The notes under the pieces were generated by a model. It saw only the letters and a program-made list of their open reading frames with translations. It was not told the origin of the DNA and searched no databases. A stretch of DNA of 64,000 nt, taken from assembly GCF_001612825.1 (NCBI RefSeq), contig NZ_BDBE01000026.1:1-64000 (forward strand), given 5' to 3'. Below are positions 63,076 through 64,000 of the stretch, one piece after another. Position numbers and translations under genes: made by a program. Within the stretch, counting starts at the first letter, position 1, and each line of letters opens with the position of its first letter. Source of the DNA: Nocardia caishijiensis NBRC 108228 (GTDB lineage Bacteria; Actinomycetota; Actinomycetes; Mycobacteriales; Mycobacteriaceae).

Positions 63076-64000
63076 TCCGGTCGGTCGATGCGGTACCCGT
63101 CTTCGGTGGCGACGACATCGGTGACGGGGCCGGTGGGGCGGCCGCAGCGGCGTTCGCAGCCGGACCAGTGTTGACGACCGGTCGTCACCACGTCGGCGGC
63201 GTCGAGGCCGGTCTCGGCCCGGTCCGGTGCATCGGCAGGGCGGATGCGTTCGGGGCCGGGCTCGGCTGCCGAGGAACGGCTCTCGGTCAGGAGTGTGCGC
63301 TCGGTATCGAGGCCGGGCTCGGCTGTCATGGAACGGCCCTCGGCCGGGAGCGCGCGCTCGATGTCGGCGCCGGGCTCGGCTGTTTCGAGGCTCTCGGTGG
63401 GGTCGGGTGGGTCGCCGCCGAGCACGCGTCCGGTGTCGACGGCGTCGGTGAGGTCGGCGCGGACATCGGTGTGGGACTTGGCGCAGCCGGGGCGGCCCGC
63501 GCAGGCGCTCACCCGTAGCCACGGGGAGTCGGCGTCGAAGATCAAGCCCATCGGCGCGAGCACCCGCACGACGGTCTCGGCGGGACCTTCCGCGAGGTCG
63601 GGCAGCACCACACTGCGCCACGGCGTGAGGAATACGGGCCGTTCCACGGCGGCGAGGAATTCGGCGACGCGGGCGGGCAGGGTACCGAGGGGGACACCGG
63701 CGCCGAGGGCGACCAGGCTGTCGTCCTGTTCGAACCAGCCGATCGGAACGTCGTGTGTCGCACCGAGTTCCAGGCGCGCACCGGTGGGGGAGCGGTCGAG
63801 GGTCTCGGTGACCTTCTCGACGCCGCCGGGGATCTCGTGCAACCGCCACTGCCCCGAATCCGCACGCAGGTCGAGGAAGCCGTGCGCGGCGTCGAGCATG
63901 ACCGGGACGGCCTCGTCGGGAGTGACGCGGATGCCGGTATCGGTCCCGGCGAGCAGCACCGCGAACTCGTCGCCGACGGCCTGGATCCCGATGTCGCCGC
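63072..64000 (-). CDS. cobG: precorrin-3B synthase CobG (N-terminal end missing)
   Basis: At least 309 residues of a nitrite/sulfite-reductase-like enzyme that converts precorrin-3A to precorrin-3B using a 4Fe-4S/haem-type centre. The gene runs off the right edge, so the start is outside. The last part shows RVSACAGRPGCAKSHTD and HWSGCERRCGRP, the two cysteine pairs for the cluster. Between them lies an unusual insert of three 19-residue repeats (EPGADIERALPAEGRSMTA and kin). The rest of the visible protein (GDEFAVLLAGTDTGIRV, PRVFLTPWRSVVLPDL-like segments) is standard. It is in the same orientation as cobH-cobIJ but separated by other genes. Confidence 0.88.
   Translation of the reverse strand, partial: GDIGIQAVGDEFAVLLAGTDTGIRVTPDEAVPVMLDAAHGFLDLRADSGQWRLHEIPGGVEKVTETLDRSPTGARLELGATHDVPIGWFEQDDSLVALGAGVPLGTLPARVAEFLAAVERPVFLTPWRSVVLPDLAEGPAETVVRVLAPMGLIFDADSPWLRVSACAGRPGCAKSHTDVRADLTDAVDTGRVLGGDPPDPTESLETAEPGADIERALPAEGRSMTAEPGLDTERTLLTESRSSAAEPGPERIRPADAPDRAETGLDAADVVTTGRQHWSGCERRCGRPTGPVTDVVATEDGYRIDRPD
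63254..63425 (-). repeat. 57-bp tandem repeats inside cobG
   Basis: GCCGGGCTCGGCTG recurs at 63255, 63312 and 63369, exactly 57 bp apart, giving three 19-codon repeats in the linker between the cysteine pairs. Divergence between copies is moderate, so the duplication is not recent. Confidence 0.75.

Overview
This 64 kb window is a chromosomal piece of a high-GC actinobacterium of the Mycobacteriales. The most likely genus is Nocardia or a close relative. The grounds are strong GC bias at third codon positions, a complete Pup-proteasome locus, a Nocardia-type DUF7373 lipoprotein, many F420/PPOX-type enzymes, and gene order that follows the M. tuberculosis block from hisE/hisG through mpa, dop, pup, prcBA, pafA, pafBC, tatAC, helY and pepE to the cob genes. 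That order is recalled from knowledge of the M. tuberculosis genome and was not searched here. No rRNA, tRNA, insertion sequence, integrase or CRISPR array was recognised.

Layout. 1-1.3 kb: hisE and hisG. 1.3-10.4 kb: a five-gene minus-strand operon encoding an SseB-like protein, a WXG100-like protein, a 2335-residue WXG/YD-repeat polymorphic toxin with a C-terminal DNA/RNA non-specific endonuclease, and two candidate immunity proteins (YezG-like and SUKH-like). 10.7-15.3 kb: a YeiH-type transporter whose first helix is a separate 44-residue ORF, an IclR-like regulator divergent from a cytochrome P450 with an 18-bp palindrome between them, and an alpha/beta hydrolase. 15.4-23.1 kb: RecB-type nuclease, lipoprotein, TrmI, acyltransferase, DUF4442 thioesterase-like protein, LppK-like lipoprotein and the proteasomal ATPase Mpa. 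23.2-29.5 kb: a variable stretch with a 27-residue ORF, cyclophilin, Ddn-like oxidoreductase, ArsC-like protein, NUDIX hydrolase, YidC paralogue and TetR. 29.6-34.6 kb: dop, pup, prcB, prcA, pafA. 34.7-41.1 kb: a fatty-acid/acyl-CoA degradation operon (TetR, two acyl-CoA dehydrogenases, SDR, a broken thiolase, acyl-CoA ligase) that splits pafA from pafBC. 41.2-53.3 kb: VOC protein, pafB, pafC, ketopantoate reductase-like gene, tatA, tatC, helY, a DUF4333 protein, a 5'-3' exonuclease, an M24 peptidase, a PPOX protein and an SDR. 53.3-64 kb: cobalamin genes cobL, cobK, cobIJ, cobH and the 3' part of cobG, interleaved with PadR, AsnC/DDAH, RNA ligase, LtrA and NTF2-like genes.

How it works together. 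Dop deamidates Pup, PafA ligates it to lysines, Mpa unfolds pupylated proteins into the PrcAB core, and PafBC are DNA-damage-linked regulators. All parts are present and look intact. The cob genes encode mid-pathway corrin-ring methylation and rearrangement steps.

The less ordinary features are: many starts preceded by a TANNNT-like box exactly 7 nt upstream, which suggests leaderless mRNAs, including dop, pafA, pafB and helY; cobK apparently starting at a CTG codon that overlaps the stop of an 18-codon leader ORF; two internal-deletion scars (thiolase and an NTF2-like gene); a perfect 21-bp inverted repeat inside a NUDIX gene; and 19-residue repeats inserted between the cysteine pairs of CobG.
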